This document shows positions 63,172-64,000 of a stretch of DNA of 64,000 nucleotides, piece by piece. How positions within the stretch are numbered: the first letter of the stretch is position 1; every line of letters starts with the position of its first letter. The notes below the pieces were generated by a model. It did not search any database. It saw only the letters and a program-made list of their open reading frames with translations, and had not been told where the DNA came from. The translations under genes and the position numbers were made by a program. The stretch covers positions 1 through 64,000 of the forward strand of contig JALHSP010000157.1 in assembly GCA_022865305.1 (NCBI GenBank), written 5' to 3'. Origin of the DNA: Bacteroidales bacterium. GTDB taxonomy: Bacteria > Bacteroidota > Bacteroidia > Bacteroidales > VadinHA17.

Positions 63172-64000
63172 TCAGGCATTTTTTAACTGTGATACCTCCA
63201 GTATTTCATTCAACGCCAATATCGATTCTCTTACCGATCCGATATCACTGATGGTAAGGCTTAATTTTGACTCCTTCTGTTTGACGGACATCCGCCTGTG
63301 ATGGCGGTTCACATAATTCATAATTGAAACAAAAAGAGTCGTCCTGTAAAATCGTGAATTCGGATCAGATACAAAGTTGGCAATGAGAAGGTTATTCTTT
63401 AACATTATTTTTTCAATGCCAAGTTTTACAGCAGTACGTTTTATTCTGACAATATCAAGAAGAGCTGCAGCCGGAGGAGGTACAGGACCGAACCGGTCAA
63501 CAAGCTTTTTTTCGAATGACTCCAGCGAAGCTTCATTCTCAATCTCATTAAGTTCCTTATAGAGTCTTATTCTCTCTGAGATATTTGAAATATATTCATC
63601 GGGAAACATTATTTCAAGGTCAGTATCAATCTGAAAATCTGAAACGTATGATTTTACATGATCCTCTCTTATCTGATCTGCAATACTTTTTTCTTCCAAA
63701 CCCTGTTCGCTTAATTCTGAACCTTTTAACTCAGCCATTGCCTCATTAAGTATTCTCTGGTAGGTCTCGAATCCCACATCCGCGATAAAACCGCTTTGTT
63801 CACCACCGAGAAGGTTCCCTGATCCTCTTATATCGAGATCCTGCATTGCAATATTAAATCCGCTTCCCAGTTCCGAGAACTCTTCTATCGCTTTTAACCT
63901 GCGTCTTGCATCATGTGTCAGAGAGCTGAGGGGAGGAGCCAGAAGATAGCAGAATGCCTTTTTATTGGATCGACCAACCCTTCCTCTGAGCTGATGCAGC
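63172..64000 (-). CDS. mfd: Transcription-repair coupling factor Mfd (C-terminal part only)
   Basis: Mfd removes stalled RNA polymerase and recruits UvrABC. Only about the last 275 residues are inside the window; the gene continues past the right edge. At the edge the helicase motif VI region reads LHQLRGRVGRSNKKAFCYLLAPP. It is followed by LSSLTHDARRRLKAIEEFSELGSGFNIAMQDLDIRGSGNLLGGEQSG, the typical Mfd/RecG TRG region, and then the C-terminal Mfd domain (YVSDFQIDTDLEIMFPDEYI). The frame is open to the edge with no break. Confidence 0.95.
   Translation of the reverse strand, partial: LHQLRGRVGRSNKKAFCYLLAPPLSSLTHDARRRLKAIEEFSELGSGFNIAMQDLDIRGSGNLLGGEQSGFIADVGFETYQRILNEAMAELKGSELSEQGLEEKSIADQIREDHVKSYVSDFQIDTDLEIMFPDEYISNISERIRLYKELNEIENEASLESFEKKLVDRFGPVPPPAAALLDIVRIKRTAVKLGIEKIMLKNNLLIANFVSDPNSRFYRTTLFVSIMNYVNRHHRRMSVKQKESKLSLTISDIGSVRESILALNEILEVSQLKNA

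Noticed and set aside
1-64000. Search for tRNA, rRNA, IS elements, prophage and integrase sites
   Set aside because: No cloverleaf, rRNA-like stretch, transposase, integrase or attachment-site pair was recognised by eye in the window.

Overview
The window comes from the chromosome of a Bacteroidota bacterium, probably a member of the Bacteroidales/Marinilabiliales group. The evidence is a SusC/SusD pair, a PorP/SprF-type outer-membrane protein, a purH-mreBCD-mrdA-rodA cluster, long RodA and LysS proteins of the Bacteroidota kind, a coaX-barrel-lptC-CorC cluster, and -7 promoter boxes of the form TAnnTTTG in front of many genes. The DNA is AT-rich. Most of it is housekeeping sequence; no tRNA, rRNA, CRISPR array, phage or IS transposase is visible. 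No stretch above 300 bases lacks a gene.

Layout. 1-1102 (-): 5' part of a MacB/FtsX-type ABC permease. 1284-8452 (+): purH followed by the rod-shape and elongation genes mreB, mreC, mreD, mrdA and rodA. 8453-13143: an ACP-phosphodiesterase-like gene, a cyclic-2,3-diphosphoglycerate-synthase-like GTPase, a ketodeoxygluconate-type kinase and pgi. 13253-16117 (-): an ABC-2 exporter with a SSAG-repeat (GIN-domain) lipoprotein. 16350-20120: a solitary PstS-like lipoprotein, then a PorP/SprF barrel paired with a PD40 protein carrying two SPOR domains. 20234-26640 (-): lysS, a D-amino-acid aminotransferase, and fucK and fucI with a small membrane protein between them.

26813-39446: lipoate synthesis (lipA, lipB), recJ, a helix-hairpin-helix/barrel protein, a PorV-like barrel, purE, hpt, adk, obgE, a PAP2 phosphatase, lplA, plsC and an unrecognised Rossmann-like protein. 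39617-49545 (+): parE, parC and aroK, then a HEAT-repeat protein with a cyclic-nucleotide-binding-like C-terminus and a membrane-anchored STAND NTPase with WD40 repeats. 49747-51946 (+): gpmI and a DUF3109 protein. 52149-59084 (+): a SusC/SusD operon with two further surface lipoproteins. 59132-64000 (-): a CorC/HlyC protein, lptC, a barrel protein, coaX and the C-terminal part of mfd.

Four copies of a GC-tract palindromic repeat (22903, 33155, 36731, 51268) and two long imperfect inverted repeats (32151, 37799) lie between genes. One palindromic repeat has become the coding end of fucK. The items most worth following up are the HEAT/STAND pair, the PorP plus PD40-SPOR-SPOR pair, the cDPGS-like GTPase in a bacterium that uses cofactor-independent phosphoglycerate mutase, and the palindromic repeat family.
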